From Pedobacter cryoconitis (lineage in GTDB: Bacteria; Bacteroidota; Bacteroidia; Sphingobacteriales; Sphingobacteriaceae): a stretch of DNA of 64,000 nucleotides. Made by a program: the position numbers and the translations under genes. Position 1 is the stretch's first letter. Each line of letters opens with the position of its first letter. This document shows, piece by piece, positions 17,936 through 28,000 of the stretch. Under the pieces are notes generated by a model. It ran no database searches and was not told the origin of the DNA. It saw only the letters and a list, made by a program, of their open reading frames with translations. The stretch lies in the NCBI RefSeq assembly GCF_014200595.1, contig NZ_JACHCG010000006.1, positions 62,001 to 126,000 of the forward strand. Reading direction: 5' to 3'.

Positions 17936-18520
17936 TTATTCCAGGTTGGCATGTCTTTTCCACAGCTCTTCCGCAGGAGTGCCATCGGCAGCCCACATCG
18001 TCTGAAAAAGTGCATCAGTTAACAGGAATAGAGCTTGTTCAAATAAGCTGCCCGCATACTGCTTAGAAATAGTTTTTCCATGATCCTGTTTTTGTGCTGC
18101 GGGAAGCAGCAGTACAAGTGTTGCTAAACTTCCAAGAGGAGAATCGCTGGTTGTAGAAAAAGCAATGACCTTTGCATCAGCAGCAATAGCTTTCTCTGCT
18201 GCCCTGACAATAGTACTGGTGGTTCCGGAACCTGAGGCAGCGATTAAAAGATCTCCATTCTTAATTGCTGGCGTAGTGGTTTCTCCTGCCACGAATACTG
18301 TAAAACCGAAGTGCATTAAGCGCATTGCGGCTGCTTTTAGTGCTAAACCAGTGCGTCCGGCACCAATTACAAATACGCGTTCTGCCTGCTGTAAATAAGG
18401 AATAACTGCTGCTAACTGCATAAAATCCAGCTGCGTTGCTAACTTCTGGTTCTCTTGTAAAATCAATTCCAGGTTTGCCTGTAAACTGGCTGCCTGTTCA
18501 TTTATGTTTGCACTACCCAT
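17936..18520 (-). CDS. hxlB: 6-phospho-3-hexuloisomerase
   Basis: Converts the hexulose 6-phosphate made by HxlA to fructose 6-phosphate. The 194-residue product is a single SIS domain: RVFVIGAGRTGLALKAAAMRL near residue 48 (sugar-phosphate binding), LIAASGSGTTSTIVRAAEKA near residue 91 with the Ser/Thr phosphate loop, and SLFEQALFLLTDALFQ near residue 160, a hallmark of PHI. First gene of the operon. The divergent promoter region (18521-18646) is shared with an AraC-family regulator, suggesting local control. Confidence 0.92.
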   Translation of the reverse strand: MGSANINEQAASLQANLELILQENQKLATQLDFMQLAAVIPYLQQAERVFVIGAGRTGLALKAAAMRLMHFGFTVFVAGETTTPAIKNGDLLIAASGSGTTSTIVRAAEKAIAADAKVIAFSTTSDSPLGSLATLVLLLPAAQKQDHGKTISKQYAGSLFEQALFLLTDALFQTMWAADGTPAEELWKRHANLE

Positions 18521-18537
18521 CTCTTTTTTGTCTGCCT

Positions 18538-18587
18538 CAAAGGTAATGGAGGCATCCAGCCCTCACGTTACACTATATGCGCATAGT
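18538..18587 (-). promoter_or_regulatory. Candidate promoter and operator for hxlBA
   Basis: On the minus strand, 18545-18538 reads TACCTTTG, an exact match to the Bacteroidetes -7 box TAnnTTTG, 17 bases before the hxlB ATG. About 30 bases further upstream lies the palindrome TATGCGCATA (18576-18585), nested in the inverted repeat ACTAT-N6-ATAGT (18572-18587). Its position near -40 would suit an activator, such as the divergently encoded AraC protein. No TTG element at -33 was found. Confidence 0.4.
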
Positions 18588-18646
18588 ATGGGACTATTTG
18601 GAAACGACTGCTAATACCTCCTTAACTATTAATATATTTGGCCCAG

Positions 18647-19510
18647 ATGGAAGAAAGTACCGGCCTTGGATTAGAAAAGTCATTGATATATATCAGAAAC
18701 CTGGAGAAATGTCCGCCAAGTTATCTGAATGATCCGGGGAGAAAAGACTTCTTTGAAATTGTCTGGCTGCAAAATGAATTTCCATTACACGCCATTAAGG
18801 AAGAAGAAAAACCAACAAGAGGGGACTGGATCTATCTGATTCCGCCATACCGGGTGCATCAATTGAATAAAGCAGGTAAAAACGGTATCCTGTTATCTTT
18901 TAAAAGAGACTTTTTAGACGAAGAAGATAAAGAATTCTACCTCGACATCTTTAAGATTTTTAATATCCAGGGGGAATTCTCCTGTCTGCCCTTAACCAGT
19001 GAAAATGCTGTTGAACTGGTTAAGATTTATCAATTGCTGGAAGAAGAATACAAAGAGCAAAGTAATAGCTTTTTAATTTTGAAAGCACTGCTAAAAGTCT
19101 TTCTGCTGAAACTTATCCGTATCAAAGAACACGTATTTACTACCCAGGACGTCAATCAGAAAAGGGTATATGAATTTATGATGCTGCTGGAAGAGAATTA
19201 TCAACTGGAACGGAATGCCGACTTTTATGCCGGGAAATCAGGACTAAGCGCTAAACGACTCAATCAGATCTTAAAAGATAAATTGGATAAAACAGGGACG
19301 CAGCTCATCCATGACCGGATTATTCTGGAAGCTAAACGGCAAATCATCCACAGCGAAAATACACTCAAAGAAATTGCCTATAACCTGAACTTTACAGACC
19401 GTTCTTACTTTAGCCGGTTCTTTAAAAAACAAACCGGGTTATCTCCCGAAGACTTTCAAAAACAAGCTAAAAGCCATATTGAATCCAGATTCAATACCCT
19501 CGTTGAATAG
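18647..19510 (+). CDS. AraC family transcriptional regulator
   Basis: A 287-residue regulator from the ATG at 18647; an in-frame TTG nine bases upstream is also possible. The N-terminal part (about residues 1-165) resembles a cupin-like sensor (IYLIPPYRVHQLNKAGKNG, i.e. the HQL segment). The C-terminal pair of helix-turn-helix motifs covers residues about 175-275, with LSAKRLNQILKDKL and the second helix region TLKEIAYNLNFTDRSYFSRFFKKQTGLSP, quoted by landmarks IAYNLNF and GLSPEDF. Divergent from hxlBA, so it is the likely regulator of the formaldehyde module; the ligand is unknown. Confidence 0.88.
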   Translation: MEESTGLGLEKSLIYIRNLEKCPPSYLNDPGRKDFFEIVWLQNEFPLHAIKEEEKPTRGDWIYLIPPYRVHQLNKAGKNGILLSFKRDFLDEEDKEFYLDIFKIFNIQGEFSCLPLTSENAVELVKIYQLLEEEYKEQSNSFLILKALLKVFLLKLIRIKEHVFTTQDVNQKRVYEFMMLLEENYQLERNADFYAGKSGLSAKRLNQILKDKLDKTGTQLIHDRIILEAKRQIIHSENTLKEIAYNLNFTDRSYFSRFFKKQTGLSPEDFQKQAKSHIESRFNTLVE

Positions 19511-19559
19511 ATAGAACCTGATAAATATTGACTAGCTTTATTTTCTAAACTCAAAATTT

Positions 19560-21332
19560 ATGAAAAGAATAGCCTTTGTTCTTCTGTTTGCTGGTACCAT
19601 AGCGGCCTGTAAACAGGGGGGCCAAAAAAGTAATGCGAATCCGCAATTCGGCAAACTATGCGATCAGTATTACGAAGATTATTTAAAATTAAATCCAGTT
19701 TCTGCTACCTATGCAGGAGATAACAGGTACAATAGCGAATTACCCAATGATGGATCTGTAGCTTACCTGAATAGCACTAAAAACTTTTACAAACAATATC
19801 TGGATAGCCTGGGGAAATACAAACGCGACCAGTTGGATGAAAATGATAAGTTATCTTTTGATGTATTAAAGGATAATTTAGAAACCGGCCTTGAAGGTTT
19901 AAAATATCATTTCGAATATCTTCCTTTCAACCAGATGAATGCCTTGCCACTAACTATCGGTCAATTGGGATCTGGCACAGGTGCACAGCCTTTTAAAACA
20001 GTTAAAGATTATGAAGACTGGTTGAAACGTGTCAACGCATTTTCCGTATGGGCAGATACAGCTATCGGTAATTTTAAAAAAGGAATGGCATCCGGTATAG
20101 TTTTGCCAAAGGCACTGGTGGTTAAAATGTACCCTCAAATGTTGAGTATGGTAGTTACTGACCCGGCAAAAAGTTTATTTTATGCACCTGTTACGCAAAT
20201 GCCAAAAGACTTTGCAGATGCAGATAAAAAAAGACTGACCGATGCCTATCGCAATACGATTATGACCGTTATTGTTCCAACTTATAAAAAGTTGGGAGAG
20301 TTTCTGAAAAATGAATATCTGCCGAAATCCAGAACTACTTCTGGTTTCTCTTCTTTACCGGATGGTACAGCCATGTATACTTACCTCGTTAAACAACAAA
20401 CTACAACGAGTAAAACTCCTGAAGAAATTTATCAGACGGGTTTGAAAGAAGTGGCAAGAATCCATTCTTTAATGGATAGTATCAAAAATAAAACGGGTTT
20501 CAAAGGAGATCTTAAAGCATTTTTCGAGTACATGAAAACTGATCCTAAATTCATGCCTTATAAAACACCTGCTGAAATTCTGGCTGCCTTTGATAACATT
20601 CATAAACGAATGGAACCAAACTTGAAAACTATGTTTACGACTGTTCCCAAAACACCATTTGAGATTCGTCAGACAGAAGCTTTCCGTGCAGCATCTGCCA
20701 GTGCAGAATACAATCAGGGTTCTGCCGATGGTAAACGTCCGGGGATTTTTTATGTACCTATACTGGATGCGACTAAATTCAACACCACTTCGGGTATGGA
20801 ATCTTTATTCCTTCACGAAGCAATTCCTGGTCACCACTATCAGATTTCATTGACACAGGAAAATACAGAACTTCCTAAATTCAGACGTTTTGGAATGCAT
20901 AATGCTTACGTAGAAGGATGGGCATTATATTGTGAATCTTTAGGGAAGGAACTGGGTTTATATACTGATCCTTATCAGTACATGGGTGCATTAGGTGATG
21001 AAATGCACCGTGCTATCCGCCTGGTTGTAGATGTAGCCATACATACCAAAAATATGACCAGAGAACAAGCTATCAAATATATGATGGATAATGAGGCCAT
21101 CAACGAACAAGGGGCAACTGCCGAAATTGAGCGTTATATGGGTATGCCTGCACAAGCATTAGGTTATAAAATAGGGGCGATGAAGATTCGTGAACTCCGC
21201 AGCAGATATGAAAAACAACTGGGCACTAAATTTAAGCTTGCTGAATTCCATCACCAGGTACTTAAAGACGGCTCATTACCGCTTAGTGTCTTTGAAAATA
21301 AAATGGATAACTGGGCAGCTACAGTAAAATAA
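19560..21332 (+). CDS. DUF885 family lipoprotein (putative metallopeptidase-like)
   Basis: A 590-residue protein with a lipoprotein signal: MKRIAFVLLFAGTIAACKQ, lipobox IAAC with Cys17. The C-terminal half contains LFLHEAIPGHHYQISLT near residue 415, with an HExxxxHH arrangement resembling a zinc site, then NAYVEGWALYCESLGKEL and QGATAEIERYMGMPAQALGYKIG, typical of DUF885. The fold is related to M32/M3-like peptidases, and some members have been proposed to be peptidases, but the substrate here is unknown. Plus-strand single gene 49 bases after the AraC gene; co-transcription is possible but the functional link is unclear. A hairpin follows at 21345. Confidence 0.88.
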   Translation: MKRIAFVLLFAGTIAACKQGGQKSNANPQFGKLCDQYYEDYLKLNPVSATYAGDNRYNSELPNDGSVAYLNSTKNFYKQYLDSLGKYKRDQLDENDKLSFDVLKDNLETGLEGLKYHFEYLPFNQMNALPLTIGQLGSGTGAQPFKTVKDYEDWLKRVNAFSVWADTAIGNFKKGMASGIVLPKALVVKMYPQMLSMVVTDPAKSLFYAPVTQMPKDFADADKKRLTDAYRNTIMTVIVPTYKKLGEFLKNEYLPKSRTTSGFSSLPDGTAMYTYLVKQQTTTSKTPEEIYQTGLKEVARIHSLMDSIKNKTGFKGDLKAFFEYMKTDPKFMPYKTPAEILAAFDNIHKRMEPNLKTMFTTVPKTPFEIRQTEAFRAASASAEYNQGSADGKRPGIFYVPILDATKFNTTSGMESLFLHEAIPGHHYQISLTQENTELPKFRRFGMHNAYVEGWALYCESLGKELGLYTDPYQYMGALGDEMHRAIRLVVDVAIHTKNMTREQAIKYMMDNEAINEQGATAEIERYMGMPAQALGYKIGAMKIRELRSRYEKQLGTKFKLAEFHHQVLKDGSLPLSVFENKMDNWAATVK

Positions 21333-21344
21333 TTATATTCAAAC

Positions 21345-21369
21345 GTGATCAGGAGAAGATCCTGATCAC
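21345..21369. terminator. Hairpin after the DUF885 gene
   Basis: A perfect 10-bp inverted repeat (21345-21354 with 21360-21369) around a 5-base loop, 12 bases past the DUF885 stop. There is no T-run directly after it on the plus strand, so termination strength is uncertain. It overlaps the end of the convergent 91-residue ORF. Confidence 0.5.
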
Positions 21370-21624
21370 CGAAGAAGAACGTCCGGTACTGAGCTTCTGA
21401 CCATAAGCAACCGGGTATGAGTTCTCTATTTCGGGACCTATTAAAGAGGCCAGTGTCAGGTCATCAGGATTGGAACGGAAAAGCACCGACCACTTTCCTG
21501 ATGACCTGTTTTTATAAATTTCCAGAATACCCCGTCTGTGTACTACTCTGAACAAAGGGATATTTGGTGACAGTCGTTTCACCTGAAAATTCTCGCCATA
21601 AAGTGATATTTTATAATAAATCAT
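21349..21624 (-). CDS. Hypothetical protein, 91 residues
   Basis: A small basic protein, MIYYKISLYGENFQVKRL..., with no recognised domain, signal peptide or membrane segment. It follows the receiver gene by 18 bases on the same strand, so the two are probably co-transcribed. The pattern of alternating hydrophobics and the segment GILEIYKNRSSGKWSVLF suggest a small beta-rich fold. Function unknown. Confidence 0.65.
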   Translation of the reverse strand: MIYYKISLYGENFQVKRLSPNIPLFRVVHRRGILEIYKNRSSGKWSVLFRSNPDDLTLASLIGPEIENSYPVAYGQKLSTGRSSSVIRIFS

Positions 21625-21642
21625 AATGGCTTTTTTTGGGTT

Positions 21643-22002
21643 CTAAGCTAATTGATTCTCAACACGCTTTAATAAATCGTCTAAATCGAATGGTTTACTA
21701 ATAAAATCATCTGCAAAAGCTTCTTTACTGCTCTGTTCAGCATTGGCATGTGCAGAAATAATAATTACCGGAATATGCCTGGTATCCAGACTCTGTTTCA
21801 ATTTCCGGCACAGCTGTATCCCATTTCCATCCGGAAGTCTGACGTCCATCAGGATAAGATCAGGCAGGGTATTAAAGAGATTAATTTTAAATTCTCTGGC
21901 GTTAGCAGCAACTGTAACCTCAAATTCTGACTGTTGCAGAATATATTCTATGACATCGCGTATAGCTTCATCGTCTTCTATGATTTGAATCAGTTTTGAC
22001 AT
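21643..22002 (-). CDS. Stand-alone response regulator receiver protein
   Basis: A 119-residue CheY-like receiver with Asp10-Asp11 in IIEDDEA, phosphoacceptor Asp53 in LILMDVRLPDGNG, Ser/Ala in IIISAHA and Lys in FISKPFDLDD. It is a paralogue of the receiver at 16698-17069: both place the phospho-Asp at position 53 and share LPDGNG and ISKPFDLDD. There is no output domain and no adjacent kinase. It is first in a two-gene unit with the 91-residue hypothetical protein. Confidence 0.92.
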   Translation of the reverse strand: MSKLIQIIEDDEAIRDVIEYILQQSEFEVTVAANAREFKINLFNTLPDLILMDVRLPDGNGIQLCRKLKQSLDTRHIPVIIISAHANAEQSSKEAFADDFISKPFDLDDLLKRVENQLA

Positions 22003-22127
22003 AAGGTTTATTGATAAAAAATATGGTTGTTAAACAAGGCATACTGTACATTGTTTAACAAATTATTTTAATTAATAAACGGAGTTTTAGGGTAACTTGT
22101 TGTAGGTGAGTGAATTTTTAACTAAAA

Positions 22128-22157
22128 AATCCCTGCAAAACTGAATTTGCAGGGATT
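22128..22157 (-). terminator. Terminator of the adhesin/SprF/OmpA operon
   Basis: A perfect 12-bp stem (22128-22139 with 22146-22157) around a 6-base loop, 21 bases past the OmpA-family stop on the minus strand. It is followed on that strand by TTTTTTAG, a proper T-run. Confidence 0.88.
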
Positions 22158-22178
22158 GAAAAATAAATTGAGCTGACC

Positions 22179-23921
22179 TTACTGGCTAACTACTTTGAAT
22201 TCTGTTCTCCGGTTTAACTGGTGCATGGCTTCAGAACACTTCACACCATTTGCACAGCGGTTGAGTAACTGTGTCTCTCCATAACCATGCCCTGTAATCC
22301 TGCTTTTGTCAATACCTCTTGAAATGATATACTGTACAGCTGAATTTGCTCTTTTCTGAGACAACCACTGGTTATACGCGTCGCGGCCTCTGCTATCCGT
22401 ATAAGAACTCAGTTCCACTCCAATGGTTTCATTGGTTTTCATCGCAGATACTAATTTATCCAGTTCCCTTGCAGCATCCGGTCGAATATTTGATTTATCA
22501 AAATCATAAAAGATATTCTCTATTCTGATCGGTTTGTTCAGGACGATGGTATCTAAAAATATATCTTTATGGAGCGTAGAAGAATCTTTCGGGTTCATTG
22601 TCGTAACCAGAGCATCGGTAAAACTATAAATGTCATCATTACCTGCTCCCCCCGGACGGTTAGAAGCCATAAAAACTGTTCCTTTTAAACCCTTGTAAAA
22701 AGCAAAATCATCCTGCGGAGAATTGATCGGGTAGCCCAGATTAACAGGCTTGTCTAAACGGGTTTGTTTTGCTTTATAAATATCCAGTCCGCCCATACCG
22801 ATCAGTCCATCACTGCTGAAATAGAAATTGCCATCAGCAGCAATAAATGGGTTTCGTTCATTCCCATCAGTATTTACTGCATTCACATTTATAGCGTCAG
22901 CCCAGCTTCCGTCTGCATTTTTAGTTACGCTGTAAATATCTGTTCCACCTTTGCCACCCGGCATCGTAGAAACGAAGTATAGCTGATTACCATCGGCAGA
23001 GATCGAAGGATCACCAACCGACCACTCGTTAACCTTATTGTATTTGAAAGGAACCGGTTTCCCCCAGCTACCAGCAGCATCTTTTGAGCTACTGTAAATT
23101 TCAAGGTTTATTGTTCCCGGCTCACCTTTTTGACGTGTAATCTTTTTGGGAATTCTGGTCAGTGTAAAATATGCAGTAAGGCCATCGGCAGTAAAACTTG
23201 CCGCACCGATGTGGTAATTAGTTTCTGCATTCAGGGCAAAAGCCTTAAGGCTATCGTTCTTCCCCGCTTTTTCATACAAGCGCAGGTATTGATTTCCAGT
23301 CCATCCATAACTGGCAGGATCTGGCAATTTTGTCGGGCCGTCAAACTTTAGAAAAGGTTTAGACTTCTGCTTTTTAGTGTCCCCTGAAAAATTGCGGTCG
23401 GAAGTGAAAACTATACCCTGCTGGTAAGCGACTGCGCCCCAGTCCGATCCTGCACTATTCAATTCTTTTTCATTGACAAGCGTTACAGATACCGGGTTTT
23501 TGATCCAGTGTTGTGCAGAATCGCAAGACGCCAGCCATACCTGCTGCTGGGCAGCACTGACTTCAGGCTTTAAACTTATATACTTTTGATAAGTAGTTTT
23601 AGCCTCTTCATATTTGGAATTGCTTTGTAAAGCCTTCGCATAATACAAAGTGTTTTCTGCCGGACTTTTGGGGAGGGCAGAAGCAATCCCATACCATTTT
23701 TCTGCCTCAGGATAATTGCCCGTCAGCCGGTAGGCGTCTGCAAGACGCTGCGCAGCAGGTAAGGTTTTCTTTTTGTGATAAGCCTTTTGATATAATTCAA
23801 TGGCCCTGTTATAATTAAATAATTCAAATTGGGTATCCGCTTCTTTAAGGACGTACTGTGCCTTTACTGTTAAACTCAGCAGGAGTATGGCGATGATTAT
23901 ACCTGATTGGATCGTTTTCAT
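22179..23921 (-). CDS. TPR / PD40 repeat / OmpA-family outer membrane-periplasm protein
   Basis: A 580-residue protein with a signal peptide (MKTIQSGIIIAILLLSLTVKAQ). Residues about 25-130 form TPR-like helices (AIELYQKAYHKKKTLPAAQRLADAYRL region). Residues about 150-420 carry PD40/WD40-type beta-propeller units (GDPSISADGNQLYFVSTMPGG; GGTDIYSV; GGLDIYKA; GNDDIYSF). The last 110 residues are an OmpA-like peptidoglycan-binding domain (FYDFDKSNIRPDAARELDKL; GHGYGETQ; NRRTEF). This layout resembles PorE/SprE-associated T9SS components and OmpA proteins found with PorP/SprF genes. Last gene of the operon with the giant adhesin, probably anchoring the export apparatus to peptidoglycan (inference). 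Confidence 0.9.
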   Translation of the reverse strand: MKTIQSGIIIAILLLSLTVKAQYVLKEADTQFELFNYNRAIELYQKAYHKKKTLPAAQRLADAYRLTGNYPEAEKWYGIASALPKSPAENTLYYAKALQSNSKYEEAKTTYQKYISLKPEVSAAQQQVWLASCDSAQHWIKNPVSVTLVNEKELNSAGSDWGAVAYQQGIVFTSDRNFSGDTKKQKSKPFLKFDGPTKLPDPASYGWTGNQYLRLYEKAGKNDSLKAFALNAETNYHIGAASFTADGLTAYFTLTRIPKKITRQKGEPGTINLEIYSSSKDAAGSWGKPVPFKYNKVNEWSVGDPSISADGNQLYFVSTMPGGKGGTDIYSVTKNADGSWADAINVNAVNTDGNERNPFIAADGNFYFSSDGLIGMGGLDIYKAKQTRLDKPVNLGYPINSPQDDFAFYKGLKGTVFMASNRPGGAGNDDIYSFTDALVTTMNPKDSSTLHKDIFLDTIVLNKPIRIENIFYDFDKSNIRPDAARELDKLVSAMKTNETIGVELSSYTDSRGRDAYNQWLSQKRANSAVQYIISRGIDKSRITGHGYGETQLLNRCANGVKCSEAMHQLNRRTEFKVVSQ

Positions 23922-23976
23922 GCTATTAATCGGTGGAACGTGTTAGAATCTGTTTTAATTATGTAATCTCCGTCTT

Positions 23977-24954
23977 TTAGAAATACCTCGGAGATCTCAT
24001 CCTGGTATTTTTCGTATTGAAATAATAACCAATTGATATTTCATGTGTACCACTGCTGTAACCTTGTAACGGGCCTATTGAAATGTCATAGGCATAACCC
24101 ACACGCAGTGTCTTAGTCGGAAAAACCTCAATAGCCGCGACGGCCGAATTCCTGTTGCTCAGATCTCTTTGCAAATAATCTTTGCTATACAATTTGACCC
24201 CGGTACGGTAAGAACCACCCACCCAGATCCTGTCCATGAAAAGTACAAAAGCATTGATGTCCAGACTGGTTGGCCCACCACGATCATCCTTCAGCAAAAA
24301 AGAAGGTTTCAGTAAAATATCCTGTCCCAAAGGAATCAATGTACCCGCAGTTAAATAATAATGAGGTTTTGGCTGTGGAATAAAAGCATACCGGTCCACG
24401 TTGATATATTGGGCAATCAGGTTATCAGCAGATAACCCTGCAAAAAAACGGTCATCAGAATAATAAACCCCAACTCTTGCGTCGGGCAATACGGTATTTT
24501 GTGAACCTGTCGGCTGATCAGGTTCCTGATCATTGGGGTGTAACATCGAACCGTCAATACCCAGCTGTACCATTCCGATCCCCACACCAAGTGCCAGCCT
24601 TGAAGTTCCGCTTTCATTCATTTTCAGCCGGTAAGCATAATTGGCATAGGCTGCAAGATTGCTCTGTGCCCCCAGCTTATCTGCCGAAACCTGTAAAGCC
24701 AGCCCGACGTTACCGTTGTTTGCATTCGCATCAACTGCCAGGGAGAAAGTAGTTGGCGCTCCTTTGATCCCCGTCCACTGGCTACGGTAAAAACTATGTA
24801 AGTTCAATTGTTCTTTATACCCTGCATAAGCCGGGTTGATATAAATACCGTTGAACATATACTGGCTAAACTGTGCGTCCTGCTGGGCTTTCAGCACCTT
24901 GGCAGGAAGCAGCAGGCTGAAGACCAACACTAATAATAACAAGCTTCTTTTCAT
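23977..24954 (-). CDS. PorP/SprF family type IX secretion system membrane protein
   Basis: A 325-residue outer membrane protein from the ATG at 24954 (MKRSLLLLVLVFSLLLP signal peptide); a TTG nine codons upstream is less likely. After processing it begins QQDAQFSQYMFNGIYINPAYAGYKEQLNLHSFYRSQWTG, quoted by its landmarks SQYMFN, NPAYAG and RSQWTG, the PorP/SprF signature. The end ISIGYYFNTKNTRM is a beta-barrel strand. SprF of Flavobacterium johnsoniae is needed to export the SprB adhesin, whose sorting domain is the same type as in the giant protein encoded immediately upstream. The operon order adhesin-SprF-OmpA supports a dedicated export partner. Confidence 0.93.
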   Translation of the reverse strand: MKRSLLLLVLVFSLLLPAKVLKAQQDAQFSQYMFNGIYINPAYAGYKEQLNLHSFYRSQWTGIKGAPTTFSLAVDANANNGNVGLALQVSADKLGAQSNLAAYANYAYRLKMNESGTSRLALGVGIGMVQLGIDGSMLHPNDQEPDQPTGSQNTVLPDARVGVYYSDDRFFAGLSADNLIAQYINVDRYAFIPQPKPHYYLTAGTLIPLGQDILLKPSFLLKDDRGGPTSLDINAFVLFMDRIWVGGSYRTGVKLYSKDYLQRDLSNRNSAVAAIEVFPTKTLRVGYAYDISIGPLQGYSSGTHEISIGYYFNTKNTRMRSPRYF

Positions 24955-25000
24955 ACGGGTATAATTAATTCTATTCTTCAATCTGATTCTGTTTATTGTC

Positions 25001-28000
25001 TTATTTCTTAAAGGTCCGGATCAGGGTGATATAACCTTTAAATACTTGCCAGTCTCCATTTCCACCCTTAGGTTTCACACGCAGCAGGTAATAGTAAGTA
25101 CCCTCGTTCAGCCCTTCACCACTCCAGGTATTCTGGTAGTTTTTCTGTCTGAATACTTCATTGCCCCAACGGTTGACAATACTTAGCTCATTGTCACCAT
25201 ATTGATTTAATCCGCGTATTTCGAAGACATCATTTGTACCATCACCATTCGGAGTGAACAGATTCGGAATATTGATTTCGAAGAAATTAAGGGTGATCGA
25301 TACGGAGGCAATATTTGTCAGATAGCCATACCTATCTTTCACTTGATAAGTGAAGTTATCAGGCCCTGAATAACCAGGATCTGGTGTATAAGAAACTGTA
25401 CCATCACTGTTCACCACTACTTTACCATGTAATGGCTGGGTTATAATAACCACTGTAGACTTGTCAAAGCTTGAATTGCCAGGATTGTCATTGGCCAGCA
25501 CATCGATAACAATTGTTGTATTAGCTTTGGCTTCCGCTTTATCATCTATGGCAACAGGCGATTTTGGAACTACAATAACTGTAGGGTTCTTGTTGGACTC
25601 CTCTGTTCCGGATGTTGCAGTCACCTCATTCCCGCTCGGATCTTTTGCTTTTGCAATTGCTGTATTGGTCACCTGACCCGCATCTTTATCAGCCTGGGTC
25701 AGCGTGTAAACTTCTGTAACAGAAGCGCTCGCTCCAGGATTAAGTCCTCCATTTACAGGAATTGACCTGCCCGTGATCCCAAGTTTGGTATCACTGAAAA
25801 TAACCGGGTTCAAAGTAACAGTACCTGTGTTTTTAACTGTAAAGGTGTAGGTAATCTGGTTACCACTGAATGCTGCTGTTTTTACGAATATAAGGGTCGG
25901 TTTTGCGCCAATAACAATAACTGTAGCATCATCAGGAGCAGGCGTATCCGGATCATCAGATTTCGGTTTATCAACCGGATTACCCGATGGATCGGTACCT
26001 GTTGCACCTGCTTGATTACTATAAGTGCCGCCGTCGATATCTGCCTGTGTTAAGGTATGTTTCGCTGTTACCGTTGCACTGGCACCGGGGATGATAGCCG
26101 GTATGTTTGCCGGAATAATACTTCCTGCATCAGCACCCGGATCTCTCACTACAACATTACTCAAAGTAACGTTACCAGTGTTGGTCGCTACAATCGTATA
26201 AGTAATTACATCACCCGCTTTAGTGCCTGTATTGTTAGCCACTTTAGTTAGGGTCATCGATGAATTTCCCGAAGTCAGGGTAATGATAAACGTTTGTGGA
26301 GCAGACTGATCCACACCACCATTAGCTGTTCCACCATCATCTTTAAGGATGACCGTTACAATCACTGTTCCTGTTGCTCCAAAAGCAGGAGTAAAGGTCA
26401 ATGTACCATCAGGGGCAATCGCTGGCTGAGTTGTAAACAATGTATTGTTTGCATTGGTGACCAGGAAGTTCAGCTTTTGTGCTGCCTCATCTGCCGGACC
26501 AGCACTGATTGCTGTTGCCCATGCTGGAACTGTTTGTGCTCCCGAATACTGTAGCAACACTTGATCAGCACCTTTTATAAAGGACGGTGCGTCATTGACA
26601 GGAATAACTGTTAAGGTTAATGTACTGGTTGCAGCACCGCCTTTTCCATCAATGACAGTGTAAGTAATTACTGGTACTGCTCCGTTATAATCAGGTACAG
26701 GAGCGAAAGTATATCCACCGTCAGTATTGATGGTGATGGTTCCTTTTCCTGGAATAAATACCGCAGTACCTGCCGGCTGGTCACCTGTGATACCAGCGAT
26801 AGTAAATTTGCTGATGCTCAATACATCGTTGTCTATATCTGTATCATTTATTAATAAACCGTTTGCTGCGGTTACTGTCAGCGTTTGATCTTCCAGTAAA
26901 GTGTTCACATCTGGATTGGCAACCGGATCACTATTGACAGTACTTACACCGATCGAAGCGGTATTGTTGGTCAGTAAAGGGTCCGTTTCAGTTCCTGATA
27001 CCACAGCTGTGGTCAGGTAAGGGCCTGTGGCTGCCAGGTTCGCCTGTATGGTTAAGGTCGTTACCGCACCATTAGCTAAATTGCCAATTGTCCATAATCC
27101 TGAAGCCGGATCATAAGTGCCTGTAGTTGCCGACTGACTGGTTAGCATATAACCAGCAGGAAGCAGATCTGTAACTTTAACCCCCGAAGCGTTGCTTGGG
27201 CCATTGTTGGTTACCTGAACGGTAAACGTTACCGGCTGACCAACTTTTTGTAAAGCCTGGTTAACCGTATTGGTTACCGCCAGATCAGTTACTATATCAA
27301 TCGTTGTTGTTACCGGAGGTGTAGTTTGTGGTGTTGTACCCGGTTCTACAGGCGTTACAGTTGCTGTATTCTGAAGGTTCGCTGTAACAGTTGCCGGCAA
27401 GAACCCTGTGACGCGAATCGTAACCGTATTGGTATTGCCCGCTGGAATATTAGCCGTTACGCTTACATTATTAGTGTTCGTGCCGGTAGCACCCGCAGTC
27501 ACAGTGGCTGACCCGCCAGGGGTTGCAACCCAACTAACATTAGTCAGTGCTGCTGGTACCGCATCGGTAATGAGTGTTCCTAATGCATCACTGATACCTG
27601 TGTTTACAGCTGTAATAATGTATTCAACTTCAGTTCCTGCGGTTGCATGAGCAGGACCGGATTTAGTGATCTCAATTATAGGGATTCTGCTAATTACAGT
27701 GCTTACCGTAGAAGTTTGAGGAAGAACCCCAATTTCAGCAGGCGTAGCTGTGGCTGTATTCACCAAAGGTGACACACTATTATTTGCAGGTACTTTACCA
27801 CTCACAGTAATGGTAATCGTATTCCCATTTCCAGCAGGTACATTCACTTTTAAGGAGATATTACTACTATTTCCACCAGTTATCGGAGTAATTATATTTG
27901 CAGACCCGGCAGCAGTAGCCTGCCAGTTAATGCCGGTCAGTACAGCTGGAATATTATCGGCAATATCAAGGTTAAGTGCATCGCCGGTACCTTCATTATT

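Noticed and set aside
18633..18640. TATATTTG promoter box for the AraC regulator
   Set aside because: An exact TAnnTTTG match, but it ends only 6 bases before the ATG, which would require a leaderless transcript, and no TTG element lies at the right spacing. A chance match in AT-rich DNA is as likely.
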